This document shows positions 1 to 8,997 of a DNA stretch of 64,000 nt, one piece after another. Location of the stretch: the NCBI GenBank assembly GCA_965200465.1, contig OZ241358.1, forward strand, positions 1,116,001-1,180,000, given 5' to 3'. Position 1 is the stretch's first letter. Each line of letters begins with the position of its first letter. The notes under the pieces were generated by a model. The model saw only the letters and a list, made by a program, of their open reading frames with translations. It made no database searches and was not told the DNA's origin. Origin of the DNA: Azophilus sp965200465. Lineage in GTDB: Bacteria; Pseudomonadota; Gammaproteobacteria; Pseudomonadales; Azotimanducaceae. The position numbers and the translations under genes were made by a program.

Positions 1-609
1 GATGACCAGATTCTCCGCCGGCAAGGCGGTCCAATGCGGATCGCCAGGCTGCGCGGAGAACAAGGCCGCCGGCGCCATGCCGCTCAACAGGGCGTCGTAG
101 CCCAAAGGGATCGAGACGTGGCCGGGAAGCAGCCAAGGCTCGGAGACCCGCGTCTCTGTTGCGCACAGCCGACGCTCCGCCAACTGGTTTATGTGGTTGG
201 CGTAGTCAAGTGCGCCGTCGCCGAACAACGCCCGAAATCCATCCGCAATCTCCTTGATGGAAAGTCCGCAGGTGGCTATAAAACGCACCATTTGGTCCTC
301 CCTCATACTGGGAAAGGCCCATTCCAACGCGCTCAGCACCCGCCCGTGAAATCGACGCTCCTGGAACGCCCGGCGCACCTCGGCGCCGTTGGCTCGGTAT
401 TTGTGGTTCAACCCCGATGTGGCCTTTCCCACATGTCCATCCACGCACTGATCCGCCAAGGCGTCGGTGATGTTGTCCGGGCGTTCCTTGAGAAGTGTGT
501 GGTTGAAAAAATGCGGCGGTCGCAACACCCCTCCCGTCCGGACCTTCGGCTCAAAGCGCTTGGCCAGTTCCGCCGGATGATACGCGAGATGTTCGCCCCT
601 GCCGCTCAT
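1..609 (-). CDS. Unknown protein, 3' end beyond the left edge; partner of the AbiEii-like gene
   Basis: An open frame of 203 codons begins at ATG (609-607) and runs off the left edge without a stop. Its ATG overlaps the stop of the upstream nucleotidyltransferase gene as ATGA, so the two are probably translationally coupled and work together. The product starts MSGRGEHLAYHPAELAKRF, is hydrophilic, and has no signal peptide, membrane helix or motif that I recognise. A stretch near residues 115-130 (SIKEIADGFRALFG) could be a helix-turn-helix-like segment, but this is weak. The reading frame is supported by the coupling and by codon use like its neighbour. Its role is unknown; the context suggests the second half of a two-gene toxin-antitoxin or defence module. 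Confidence 0.6.
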   Translation of the reverse strand, partial: MSGRGEHLAYHPAELAKRFEPKVRTGGVLRPPHFFNHTLLKERPDNITDALADQCVDGHVGKATSGLNHKYRANGAEVRRAFQERRFHGRVLSALEWAFPSMREDQMVRFIATCGLSIKEIADGFRALFGDGALDYANHINQLAERRLCATETRVSEPWLLPGHVSIPLGYDALLSGMAPAALFSAQPGDPHWTALPAENLVI

Positions 610-1364
610 GGGCCGTCCCCCATGACGCCGTCGCCATCATCTCCGTCAAAGACGGGCGCTTTCTCCGCAACAGGGATCAGGGATGCGTCTCGCTGCGCCA
701 CAGCTAGCGCCACCGCCTGCGGAATGCCATGCAGGTCCAGGTCGTATGTGGGGCTGATGATCCTGTCCTCATCCAGTTCATGCCAGTTGGGTGGCATGTC
801 GTGCAGCCTTTTCGCGTAAATTCGCACTTGCTCAGGCATGAGTTGCGAAAAGTGATCATGCAAAAGTTTGGGGCTCTCTCGCATGCACACGGCCATGTCA
901 TACAGGTCCCGAATGGGTACGCGCCCGTCACCTCGCCGGCCGAAGCGGAAGCGGCCATGTATTTTGCCGATGAACACCTCTTCAATGGTTGCCGCCTGCG
1001 TCCGCGTTCCCCCCACTGTGTCCCGCCCGAACTCCAAACGCATCCAGTGCGCCACGCCCACTGAGAACCGTACATCTGCAACACGGCCCTGAACGCCGTC
1101 GGCGTCGAAGCCTTCGACCCAATGCCCGCCGCCCTCAACCGACTTGGCGGCGATGCGCATGCGGTCATACTTCAAGCGCTTGTCCTCGCCCAAGGCCGCT
1201 TCCGGCAAGAAAAAATCCAAGTCCGCGGATGTTCTGTGGTTCCAAATCGCCTGCAGAACGCTTCCGCCGCTCAGCACAAGATGCTGTTCGGGCAGGCCGG
1301 CGGAAAGCAGTTCCACTGTGGCGTCAAAAGCCTCCGACAGGTGGGACGGCAGAATCAGGCACAT
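606..1364 (-). CDS. Nucleotidyltransferase, AbiEii/AbiGii toxin-like
   Basis: About 252 residues. Near the N-terminus the sequence LSGGSVLQAIWNHRTSADLD carries the GG(S/T)xL...RxSxDLDF pattern of the AbiEii/AbiGii nucleotidyltransferase family, whose members add nucleotides to RNA (tRNA in MenT toxins) and act as toxins in AbiE-type systems. A later IRDLYDMA segment also fits the family, which has a conserved RDxxD motif. I chose ATG 1364 over the upstream TTG 1373, because a GGGAG ribosome-binding site lies 9 nt before the ATG but only 1 nt before the TTG. In classical AbiE the antitoxin gene comes first; here the nucleotidyltransferase is first and an unknown gene follows with an ATGA overlap. 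It lies beside a CRISPR-Cas operon, which suits a defence island. Confidence 0.75.
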   Translation of the reverse strand: MCLILPSHLSEAFDATVELLSAGLPEQHLVLSGGSVLQAIWNHRTSADLDFFLPEAALGEDKRLKYDRMRIAAKSVEGGGHWVEGFDADGVQGRVADVRFSVGVAHWMRLEFGRDTVGGTRTQAATIEEVFIGKIHGRFRFGRRGDGRVPIRDLYDMAVCMRESPKLLHDHFSQLMPEQVRIYAKRLHDMPPNWHELDEDRIISPTYDLDLHGIPQAVALAVAQRDASLIPVAEKAPVFDGDDGDGVMGDGP

Positions 1365-1398
1365 ATGCGACAACTCCCATTGGGCAGTTCCACTGCTT

Positions 1399-1404
1399 AT
1401 TGTA
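1399..1404 (-). promoter_or_regulatory. Possible -10 element of the AbiEii-like operon
   Basis: TACAAT on the minus strand, about 35 nt before the chosen ATG. No good -35 hexamer is visible, so this is a weak call. Confidence 0.25.
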
Positions 1405-1604
1405 ACATCGCCTGCGCTAGGGCTAGGAATTGGTCGCGTTGACTGTGCGTCACACCTCCATTGTCAAAAGCCCTCCGCCTTGGGAAAAGCCGCCCGTGCG
1501 GCGCGGCACAGGTCGCCGCATGGTGATGGGACGCCCCGCATCCGGCAGCGCCGCCCGCCGTCAGCCTTCGTCGCCATTGCCGGCTTCTCCCATGCGCCCG
1601 ATGC

Positions 1605-1850
1605 TCATTGCCGCCCGCCCAAACGCTTCGGGGGCGGGGGATAGGGGACGGGATCGAACTTAAGCCGTCTGACCCCTTCCGACAGCGTGGCCCGGACCTC
1701 CCTAGGATGCCACCCCTTGGCGGCTTCGCGGCGGACCTCGGCCAAGTACATCCTGGCTAGGTTGCCGGCCCAGTAGAGTCCGGCCCTCCCCGCCGCGCCG
1801 CCGAGCCACTGCGTCCGTTCCGGGACAGTCCAAGAATGCGCCCCGCCGCC
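1605..1850 (-). other. Possible C-terminal gene fragment in an otherwise gene-poor stretch (1374-1896)
   Basis: The stretch between the AbiEii-like gene and the transposase fragment has no clear gene. On the minus strand, one frame ending at 1605 reads like protein over its last ~80 codons (GLYWAGNLARMYLAEVRREA and onward, ending KRLGGRQ), with charged helical composition and plausible codon use. It lacks a convincing start, and its upstream part overlaps the transposase remnant. It may be the tail of a gene cut by the insertion. I do not recognise the family. Confidence 0.25.
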
Positions 1851-1896
1851 TCGTTGATCCCGGCGCCGTCGAAGCCGCGCAGCAGGGTGAACATGG

Positions 1897-2117
1897 CCGT
1901 GCCGCCCCGACGACCGCAGTTGAACGTCGTCGTCGAGCGGGCCAACCGAACCGCCCGATCCGAGTGCTGGCGCGCCTGCGATGGCGAACTGAACTGCGCG
2001 GCCATGAACAAGGCTTTGCGAACCTACTTGGACTACTGCAACGATCGTCGCCCGCACCGCTCCCTTGACATGCGAACTCCCAATCAGCAGGCTGCCTTCT
2101 TGGGCATGGCCGCCTGA
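1897..2117 (+). pseudogene. Transposase fragment (IS3/IS481-type integrase core, C-terminal part)
   Basis: The translation contains PPRRPQLNVVVERANRTARS, then ECWR, YLDYCNDRRPHRSL and TPNQQAAFLG. This is the end of a DDE (rve) integrase core: the catalytic Glu lies in the VERANRT segment, followed by the typical RPHRSLxxxTPxQ tail. Only about 70 residues remain. The N-terminal helix-turn-helix and the two catalytic Asp residues are missing, and the sequence upstream of about 1897 does not continue the fold. It is a dead remnant next to the 3' end of the cas operon, and may mark where neighbouring genes, possibly adaptation genes, were lost. Confidence 0.75.
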
Positions 2118-2287
2118 CGGACAAAGGTCCGGAAGGTCGGTGATCCCGCACACCCTTCGGCGGCGAAACGGCGAAATGCGCCCAACTTGTTGAATGAAAA
2201 GAAAATTACGCCGACTTGACGACAAAGGGCGCGGATGGAAAAACGGGGAAAGTGATCCCAAAATATGGAACGGCTTTCGGAATGAGG

Positions 2288-3190
2288 CTAGCGCAAGCGT
2301 TTTGAGCTAAACCCGCGTGTGCTGTCCGCTTTGCCCCTAGGTATGTAGCGCACGCTCTCCCAGGCGGCGTGGACGCCAAGGAGGGTGCCGCTGTCGCGTC
2401 TCATGGGCCAAGCGTCAAGCAGCGCGTCAATGGCGTCCAAGTTAAGAGGCGCACTCCAAGCGGGCCACCGGAAGATGTTTCTGCTCCCATCTCGCCGCCA
2501 GCCCCGTTGCCTTGTTCTTTCGATCTTGCCGGTCGTGCCGTCCCCTCTGAAAGGAAAAACGGCGAGGCCGTGAAACGCCAACGTCTCGATCACTGGATCG
2601 ACGAAGTTCTTGTGCCAGTCCGCAATCCCTCCGAGGCGGGCGATGGTGAACGCCAAGCCATTGCATTGCGCCAGCATCGGCGCGCCTGATGCGGAAGCCG
2701 CCAAATGGGCGTCAACATCCTTGACTGATCGGTGCGCCGCCTTAAGTCTTTGGTGCAGGGATGGCCCTTTTGACATGGGCGGGTCGAGCGGGGCGTGCGC
2801 CACCAGTCCATTTTCATCAATGTGCAAATCGGTCATGGTGGACGACAAATCCCATGCGTCAACGCGCCCTCGCAGCGCCTTCGCCTTTTCGATGAAATCG
2901 TCCAGCGCGATTTTTCTGCCGGTTTTCTTGTCTTTGCCTTCCTTGTCCTTTTCGCCTGTCAGCGTGGTCAATGTTGCGGTCGGCATGCGTTCAAGCGCCT
3001 CGGCGGTCGGCCAAGCCCGCCGCAGGTGGTCCATCGGCGGCGAGCCGTCATCGCTTGACAGCACCGCGAACGGCTCGGCGTCGGTCGTCCAGTGCAGCTT
3101 CAATCCTCTGTCCAAGTGGGTCGCGCCAATGGCGGCCAGCCATGCGGTCAGGGATGATGCGGGCCATCCGGGGCAGTTGAGCTCGCGCAT
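2288..3190 (-). CDS. csb3: Type I-G CRISPR-associated protein Csb3-like (GSU0052 family)
   Basis: 300 residues, last gene of the cas operon, starting at ATG 3190 just 7 nt after the cas3 stop. The N-terminus (MRELNCPGWPASSLTAWLAA) resembles the opening of type I-G Cas8-like/Csb3 subunits, which start with a short strand and then a WLAAxG helix. The rest is an unassigned alpha/beta protein with a charged segment (GEKDKEGKDKKTGRKIALDD) around residue 80. In Geobacter-type (Dpsyc) systems the csb1, csb2, csb3 and cas3 genes are neighbours, and the order here fits that set. The probable role is a Cascade subunit. The call rests mainly on position and N-terminus; a shortened Csx17/Cas8 is the alternative. 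The frame extends upstream into cas3, but that part is not needed. Confidence 0.65.
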   Translation of the reverse strand: MRELNCPGWPASSLTAWLAAIGATHLDRGLKLHWTTDAEPFAVLSSDDGSPPMDHLRRAWPTAEALERMPTATLTTLTGEKDKEGKDKKTGRKIALDDFIEKAKALRGRVDAWDLSSTMTDLHIDENGLVAHAPLDPPMSKGPSLHQRLKAAHRSVKDVDAHLAASASGAPMLAQCNGLAFTIARLGGIADWHKNFVDPVIETLAFHGLAVFPFRGDGTTGKIERTRQRGWRRDGSRNIFRWPAWSAPLNLDAIDALLDAWPMRRDSGTLLGVHAAWESVRYIPRGKADSTRGFSSKRLR

Positions 3191-3197
3191 TATAGGT

Positions 3198-6017
3198 TCA
3201 GTCTCCTCTTGATGCGCCGAAGTCCGCCAAGCGCACAATGGATTCCAGCATCGCCAAGCCCCACGGCCCAAAACGGTCGCACAGCGTCCTGAACCGCTTT
3301 GGCTGCCGCCAGTCGATCCGCTCAAGATCGGCGCATGCGGAGACGGACTCGCCTTTGATTACGGCGCTCACCCGCACCAAGCTCCCGTCTTTCGCGGGCG
3401 GCGTCAGCGGGCGCCCGAAGCCGTGGTGGCTAAGCACTAAGTGCAGCAGCAGATCGGCGTCCGGCGCGTCCATGCCGCCGGCCAGCATGTTCTCGACCAG
3501 CCTTGCAGAAAGGACTTCGTGGCGTCCGCCTTGGGGCCATCCCGCAGCGATTCTGTCCGTGCGCCATTTGCGCATGGGTCGGTCGGATTTGGCCAGCGGA
3601 CCGTCGGCGCATCCGTCGGGGTCGAGCCATCTTTGGAATCTGGCGTCCGCCTTGCCTGCGTCATGCAGTTCCGCCGCGGCGGTCACTGTGCGGGCCAAGT
3701 CGGCGGGGACGCCTAGACGTGTGCATGAGTCGGCGGCTCTTGCGGCGACGTCGAGTCCGTGCCGCTCCAATCCGGTCTGCGCCTTTGCCAAGGATGTTTC
3801 GTCCGCTTCCTCGTCCAATTCCTCTTGCGCCGCCGCGGTGAGCCAATCCTTGATGGTCAGGCGGGCGACCTCGTTGTCGCCGAATTCGATTTTGGGCGAG
3901 GCTCCCATGAAGTCGTCCCACTCCGTCCTGCGCCAACCAAGCGGCGGCGGCGCGTCCGCAAGCGCGGCGATGATGTCAGCGGCGGCCGCCTTGGCGTCCT
4001 CCTGGTCGTCGTCGTGGTCGTCAGGCTCCGTCAGCGCTCTGTTCAGCAGTTCGGCGTCAACTGGTGCGCCGTTCGGCCAAAGCAGGCTGATCGCGTGGGC
4101 GTCGAGAGGCACCCCGCGCCCGATCAGGGAGGCGTCCGCGACCGGCTTGCCGGGCTTTGCCGTTTCGCACCATCCCCATTCGTCAATCAATCCGCCGTCC
4201 GCAGGCAGCAGCAGCACGTCGCTGGCCCGCAATTCGCTTGCCTTGCAGCCTTCCGTTCGGGTTCGTTCGCCGCGGTCAAGGCGCACGACTTCGGCGTCCT
4301 CGTCAAGGGCGGCGCACAACTCCCACAGAGGCACGTCCACGGTTTCCTTGTTGAGCACCCTAGGCCACAATCGCCGTCCAGCCTTGGGCGCATGTGCCCG
4401 CCACACAACGGAGACGGTGGCGATTTTTGTCTTGATGCCCGCAAAGTACGGCTCCACGGGCGCCTCGCCCATCGGCGGAATCGTGGTTTTCACCCATTCC
4501 CAAAGCAGGCCGGGCAGCAGTTCGGGGGCGCGGCCTGGCGAGTCCTGCGGCTCTCCAAGCGTTTTCGCCACGCATCTAGGCGACACGTCAAGAAGTCCGT
4601 TGTCTTGCATCGCCAGCGCTTCACCGAGTCGTCTGCGCAACGCATGTGGCTCATCGCCGTAAACGGGCGTCGGGGTCGGCGTTTCCGGCAGTAGTTCATT
4701 GTCCAGAAGCGACGGCTTGCCATCGTACGCCGCCTTGAACGCCTTGCTGGGCCAGCCGTGCAGCATCACCGCCAGTGCGCTGCTCAGCCTTCCCATGCGG
4801 TTCAGGCGGCCCAGTCTTTGCGTGAGCGCCCGTACCCCGCAGGATTCCGTAACCAGAAAATCCGCGTCCAAGTCGGCGCCGACTTCAAGCGTTTGCGTGG
4901 CGACGGCCAGCAGACGGCGACTTCTTGCGGGGGCGTTGCTTGGCGAGCGCTGCGCCGCCATGCCGTTGGCGGCGTCCAGAAGTCGCTCGCGCAACCCTGT
5001 CGCCTCCAGTTCCCTTGTGCGCCCCGTCAGCAGCACGACGTCGGCGTTTTTCAGGGATTTTCGCTTGCGCAGGGCCTCGAAGGCGGCCCTTGCGGTTCTT
5101 GGCGTGTTGGCGAACGCCAAGCCTGCGACTGCGCCGTCCGCTTCGCACATGCGAGCCTCCGCCGCATCTGCGATGCTTCGCGCCATGCTCCGCTCATCGC
5201 AATCCAGCACTGTCAGGGATTTTGTGGCGTCAAGCCGTTGGCGCACTGTTTCGTTCGCATCATCGTCGGCGTCAAGCGCGAACCGATCCGCCGAGTTGCG
5301 GCCCGTGGCGGTCAGGGCCGCGATTTGCGGCTTGCAGCGCACCTCCGGCAGCGCCAGTCCGTTGGCCTTGTCGGGACGTGCGCACTCGTCAGCCGCCTGC
5401 GCAAGGGAGACGAGGTGCGGAGCGAGGTGAGCTTCGTCCAGCAGCGTCAGGCTGTCGCAATAGGCGAGCGCAGCCCATATTGGCCGCATGCCGCGCCGTG
5501 CGCCATACCCCCTGAACAACAGGCGGGAGCCGTATTGCGGCAACGTTGCAAGCAGCACCGCGGGCTGCGATGCGTCTGTAGGCAGGGATGCCGAGACGCC
5601 GCCCCTAAGACGCACCACCTCCAGTGGTCTGGGATTGGGCGTTGCGGACAGGTGCCGCAGACGCTCCGCGACATGCGCGACCGGCGAGTTTTCGCCGGCG
5701 TCATTCAGCGCGTTCGCCAAATCGCTGCTCCTTTCGTATGCGGCGTCAACCAGCAGCCGGCGATTGACAACCCACCAAGTGCGGGTCGGCGCAGTGCGTT
5801 TGCTTGGCTCCAAGTGCGCTTGCGCCGCCAGACGCCAAACCGCAATATCGATGCAGGTGGTCTTGCCGAGTCCGGTCGGCACCGCCAGTTCGGATGGCCA
5901 GCCGAGCGCCGATTGCTCCGCCAATCTGCGTTGCCAAGGGAATGGGGCGAATCCATGCAGAGCAACATGAAACTCATCAAAGCTCGGCATTGGCGGCAAT
6001 GCGGGGTGAGGCTTCAT
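3198..6017 (-). CDS. cas3: CRISPR-associated helicase/nuclease Cas3, type I-G, HD domain at the C-terminus
   Basis: 939 residues. It is the helicase-nuclease that Cascade recruits to degrade target DNA. The N-terminal part is a superfamily 2 helicase: Walker A in AVPTGLGKTTCIDIAVWRL, a DEAH box in LLDEAHLAP, motif V-like TQTLEVGADLDADFLV, and motif VI in LTQRLGRLNRMGR. The HD nuclease domain follows the helicase, with ELHDAGKADARFQRW and later RHEVLSARLV and LVLSHHGFGRP supplying metal-binding His and Asp residues. An HD domain at the C-terminus is typical of type I-G (formerly I-U) Cas3. I place the start at ATG 6017, which overlaps the csb2 stop as ATGA; an upstream ATG at 6047 is less likely. 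All key motifs look intact. Confidence 0.93.
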   Translation of the reverse strand: MKPHPALPPMPSFDEFHVALHGFAPFPWQRRLAEQSALGWPSELAVPTGLGKTTCIDIAVWRLAAQAHLEPSKRTAPTRTWWVVNRRLLVDAAYERSSDLANALNDAGENSPVAHVAERLRHLSATPNPRPLEVVRLRGGVSASLPTDASQPAVLLATLPQYGSRLLFRGYGARRGMRPIWAALAYCDSLTLLDEAHLAPHLVSLAQAADECARPDKANGLALPEVRCKPQIAALTATGRNSADRFALDADDDANETVRQRLDATKSLTVLDCDERSMARSIADAAEARMCEADGAVAGLAFANTPRTARAAFEALRKRKSLKNADVVLLTGRTRELEATGLRERLLDAANGMAAQRSPSNAPARSRRLLAVATQTLEVGADLDADFLVTESCGVRALTQRLGRLNRMGRLSSALAVMLHGWPSKAFKAAYDGKPSLLDNELLPETPTPTPVYGDEPHALRRRLGEALAMQDNGLLDVSPRCVAKTLGEPQDSPGRAPELLPGLLWEWVKTTIPPMGEAPVEPYFAGIKTKIATVSVVWRAHAPKAGRRLWPRVLNKETVDVPLWELCAALDEDAEVVRLDRGERTRTEGCKASELRASDVLLLPADGGLIDEWGWCETAKPGKPVADASLIGRGVPLDAHAISLLWPNGAPVDAELLNRALTEPDDHDDDQEDAKAAAADIIAALADAPPPLGWRRTEWDDFMGASPKIEFGDNEVARLTIKDWLTAAAQEELDEEADETSLAKAQTGLERHGLDVAARAADSCTRLGVPADLARTVTAAAELHDAGKADARFQRWLDPDGCADGPLAKSDRPMRKWRTDRIAAGWPQGGRHEVLSARLVENMLAGGMDAPDADLLLHLVLSHHGFGRPLTPPAKDGSLVRVSAVIKGESVSACADLERIDWRQPKRFRTLCDRFGPWGLAMLESIVRLADFGASRGD

Positions 6018-7459
6018 TCCGAGTCTCCGTCCGGCAGCGGAATGCATAGCCCGAACCCCATCTGCCGACCCTTGCCCAAGACGACGGGGCCTCGGACGGT
6101 CTTGGCGAAACGAATTATGAAGTGCGAGTAGGGGTGCCCGCTCCTGTCTTCGCCATGCACTTCAACAGGCGCAAGCCGCAGTCCGCCGTTGACGTAGGGC
6201 GCTCTGGACCGTGAAAACGAGACGGGATCAGGATAGCCGGCATGCCGACACCAATCCGTCACTTCGCTTAAGCCGACATCCCCGCGCCGCTCATGCACAA
6301 TCGGCGTCGCTGTGCTCCATGCGCATCCCGCCTGCGTCCAGCGGTCGGGATGCGCCGACCAGGGGCGGTTCGCCGGCGGCATGTTGGAGGTTGCGGTGAC
6401 GCTGATGATCTCTCCATCGAACAGTCTGCACACGGCCAAGGCGGCCGCCGTCGCCTTTGCGCGAACGCCATCCGACGCACCGGGCGGCAGCCACAGCGCC
6501 AAGCCGTGAATGCGCCCGTCGGAATGATTGCCCTGCACATTGGGCAGCGCCAAGTAGCGGGCGAGATCGTAGCCCTTGTCGGCGCTGACATGGCCGTGCA
6601 GCAGCGGGTCCGGTTCGCCGAACCCAAGCGTCTTTTCATGTGCGCTCAGCACCGCCTGCTTGAACAGGCGCGTGAGTTGGCGCATGCGCCGGCCTGAAAC
6701 AGGGCGGTCCAGCCGCAGCCAAGCAATGACGGCGCCGACTTGCAAAGGCGCGTCCGCATGGGCGTCATCGCGCTTGTAGGATGCTTTGCGGCTCAGCAGT
6801 GGAAAGTGCTGCCTTGATATGTGCGGGCCGTGCGCCGTCCACTGCTCGAACGCCGCATCCAAGGCGGCGAGGGTTCCGGGCGCAGGTGCGCACAGCTTCA
6901 CGTCGCCGGATGGGTCTGGCGTGTACTCCATCAGTCCGTGCGCATCGTCAGGTGCCTCCGTGCGGACGCGGACATGTACCGGGGAGTCGGATGCGCCGAG
7001 GTAGCCGATGCGCGCCGCTCGGAGCTGCAGCGCTGCGATGTTGCGCTGCACGGCGGCCGCATCTGCGTCGATGTCGTATGTGTACAGCGCCTTGCGCTCG
7101 CGCATGGCGGCCTTGGGGCCGGGTCGCGCCTCAGCGGACTTCTTGCCGATGTACTCCATGACTGCGCCGGCGGCAGGCTTGCCAGCCTCCACTACAAAGC
7201 GGGGGCGCATTGGATTGTGCCTGATGTTGCCGCAGGCATGGATGTTCGGCGGTGCCAATCCCTCCAGCCAGTTCAGTTCCTCGCCGTTGGTGACGGCGCA
7301 TCGTTCGCCGGTGCCGTCGGCTGCGACGAAGGCGGCGAAAAGCCGCGCCGGGGACGGCGGCCATTCGCACAGATGCAAGGCGCCGGTGCTGGCCGAGCCG
7401 TCCGGGTCTCCGCGGAAAACTCCGTGCAGGAACTCGACTTCAATGTGCAGCAGGCCCAC
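6014..7459 (-). CDS. csb2: Type I-G CRISPR-associated protein Csb2 (Cas5-Cas6 fusion, GSU0054 family)
   Basis: 481 residues from a GTG start (7459-7457) that overlaps the csb1 stop as TAGTG. The N-terminus, with EVEFLHGVFRG followed by EWPPSPARLFAAFVAA, is the Cas5-like signature of Csb2. The C-terminus has HFIIRFAKTVRGPVVLGKGR followed by QMGFGLCIPLP, a glycine-rich loop as in Cas6-type RNA endonucleases. By family knowledge, Csb2 both caps the crRNA 5' handle and processes pre-crRNA. It sits second in a tightly packed operon (csb1-csb2-cas3-csb3), with every junction overlapping or only a few bases long. No frameshift is visible. Confidence 0.88.
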   Translation of the reverse strand: MGLLHIEVEFLHGVFRGDPDGSASTGALHLCEWPPSPARLFAAFVAADGTGERCAVTNGEELNWLEGLAPPNIHACGNIRHNPMRPRFVVEAGKPAAGAVMEYIGKKSAEARPGPKAAMRERKALYTYDIDADAAAVQRNIAALQLRAARIGYLGASDSPVHVRVRTEAPDDAHGLMEYTPDPSGDVKLCAPAPGTLAALDAAFEQWTAHGPHISRQHFPLLSRKASYKRDDAHADAPLQVGAVIAWLRLDRPVSGRRMRQLTRLFKQAVLSAHEKTLGFGEPDPLLHGHVSADKGYDLARYLALPNVQGNHSDGRIHGLALWLPPGASDGVRAKATAAALAVCRLFDGEIISVTATSNMPPANRPWSAHPDRWTQAGCAWSTATPIVHERRGDVGLSEVTDWCRHAGYPDPVSFSRSRAPYVNGGLRLAPVEVHGEDRSGHPYSHFIIRFAKTVRGPVVLGKGRQMGFGLCIPLPDGDSE

Positions 7460-8655
7460 TAGGCAGACCAGCTTTTGCGGATGACGCTCTCAAGGCTTCC
7501 TTTCGGCTTCAGCTTGCGCGGCGGCTTGTCCCATCCATCCAGCGCCAAGCCAGTGTTTCGCGCCGCCTGCTTCGCGTCAGCCACAAGCTTCTCGACGTCC
7601 GTGCAGGATACGGGCGTTGCGCCGTTCACCGACAGCCAGGCGGCGTCGCTTTCAGCGACGCATAGATCGGCACCTGACCGCAGGCAGAACCCGCCGGATA
7701 GGAACGCCTTGACGTGCGCGAAGACGCCCAATGCGGCGACCAGCGCCCGCGCCGCCGCCAATGCTTCGCCGTTCGCCTCGTCGCCCAGCCGCAGTCTGCG
7801 CAGTTGAGCGAAGGACAGCGTGGCCCTTTGCGTGATGGCGGCGAAGGATACCGGGGCGAGCGCCTGCTTGTCCTCGCCGGAGAGGATGGAGCCGTGCCCG
7901 ATGTTGGATAGCTTGACCGACTTGCGCTTAGGCCCATTCGCAGGCACCTTCTCGCCCGCGTCAAGCCAGTCCGCGATGCTGTTCTCATCGCTTTGCACCT
8001 TGTCGTCCACATTGAGGTTCAGCGGATCGCTTCTGATGGCCTGCTTTCTCGCATCCTCCTCGGCGGGCCTCCAGCCGATGATTTCCGAGACCCATGCGCG
8101 GGCGTGCTTGGCGTTGGTGGCCTTCTTGCCGGCGAAGGACTGCCAAAAGCCGAAGAGCAGGGATTGGGGGAAGTGGGAGAGCAACGCTTCGCAGTTCTGC
8201 GGGGTGGCGGCGAGCAGTGCAGTGCCGGCCTCGGTCTTCTGAAACGCCTCGCCGGTGTCCGCGTCCGCCGAGTCGCGCAGGTACGCATCGGCGTGGCGGT
8301 GCGGGAACTGGAGGCTGGACAGGCTGGTCGGCAAGTGCGGCGGCAGGCCGCCAATGCCGCCGAAGTCAAGGATGAACTCAGGCAGGCCGATGGATTGGAC
8401 GCTGCGTCTCAGCGCATCCTCTAGGCGGTTCGCCTGCGAAGGCACGTTGTCCACGACAATAACGTCAGTGGGCGCTTCATCGCTAGTGGAGCGCCAGCGC
8501 TTCTCCTTCTGGTGCATGCCGCCGGCGTAAGTCGGCGGGCAGACGCCCGCTCCTGGTCCGCCCAACGGCATCAAGGATGCGTCAAAGCGGATGCCGTTGG
8601 CGTCGCCATCGTCAGAGCAGGCGGAATGCAGCATTTGCAGCGTAAGTTCTTGCAT
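7459..8655 (-). CDS. csb1: Type I-G CRISPR-associated protein Csb1 (Cas7, GSU0053 family)
   Basis: 398 residues, first gene of the operon. It is the Cas7 backbone subunit that coats crRNA in type I-G Cascade. Supporting segments are PTDVIVVDNVPSQANRLEDA near residue 75, HRHADAYLRDS around 125, and LLFGFWQS, in which Csb1 proteins carry a conserved LxxGxW; also ARAWVSEIIG and SFAAITQRATLSFAQLRRLR. I chose ATG 8655 (MQELTLQML) rather than ATG 8685, because the upstream ten residues (MRRRPQGKTP) look non-native and the core family begins here. The upstream region carries the probable operon promoter and separates the genes from the divergently read CRISPR array. Confidence 0.85.
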   Translation of the reverse strand: MQELTLQMLHSACSDDGDANGIRFDASLMPLGGPGAGVCPPTYAGGMHQKEKRWRSTSDEAPTDVIVVDNVPSQANRLEDALRRSVQSIGLPEFILDFGGIGGLPPHLPTSLSSLQFPHRHADAYLRDSADADTGEAFQKTEAGTALLAATPQNCEALLSHFPQSLLFGFWQSFAGKKATNAKHARAWVSEIIGWRPAEEDARKQAIRSDPLNLNVDDKVQSDENSIADWLDAGEKVPANGPKRKSVKLSNIGHGSILSGEDKQALAPVSFAAITQRATLSFAQLRRLRLGDEANGEALAAARALVAALGVFAHVKAFLSGGFCLRSGADLCVAESDAAWLSVNGATPVSCTDVEKLVADAKQAARNTGLALDGWDKPPRKLKPKGSLESVIRKSWSA

Positions 8656-8694
8656 GGGCGTTTTTCCCTGTGGTCGGCGTCTCAAGAGGCGCGG

Positions 8695-8700
8695 ATTGTA
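8695..8700 (-). promoter_or_regulatory. Possible -10 element of the cas operon
   Basis: TACAAT on the minus strand, about 40 nt before the csb1 ATG. The -35 region is not clear, so the call is tentative. Confidence 0.3.
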
Positions 8701-8764
8701 GCCCGTTCCTCAACGCCGTGCGGCATCGCTCGCAACGAATCGCAATCGCAGCCGCCAGATTGCT

Positions 8765-8997
8765 TATAATGTCGGGCGGCAGTTTTTTTCGCCGCCGCTT
8801 TGCGAGAGGCGAAGTGGTGCTTGCACCCCCCGCACCCTCTCGCAAACGATTTGTTCTTTGAAAATCAAAAAATCAATATGTTGCAACAGATTCTCAGGGC
8901 AACACGCCCGCGAAATCTGGCGCATGCGAACGTTTTGCGATGGCCTCTCGAACTTTGCCTTGCTAGGCCATGCAGGTTGCCGCACACTAGACATGGT
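8765..8997 (+). promoter_or_regulatory. CRISPR leader with TATAAT box and inverted repeats
   Basis: The stretch before the first repeat contains TATAAT at 8765-8770, then a GGCGGC/GCCGCC hairpin with a T-rich loop (about 8775-8796). A longer inverted repeat follows (TTTGCGAGAG near 8800 with CTCTCGCAAA near 8840) that encloses a small GGTGC/GCACC hairpin. Next comes an AT-rich segment (TTCTTTGAAAATC and following, 8853-8885). AT-rich sequence at this end, together with the truncated repeat at the far end, makes this the leader, with transcription on the plus strand. The promoter itself is inferred. Confidence 0.55.
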
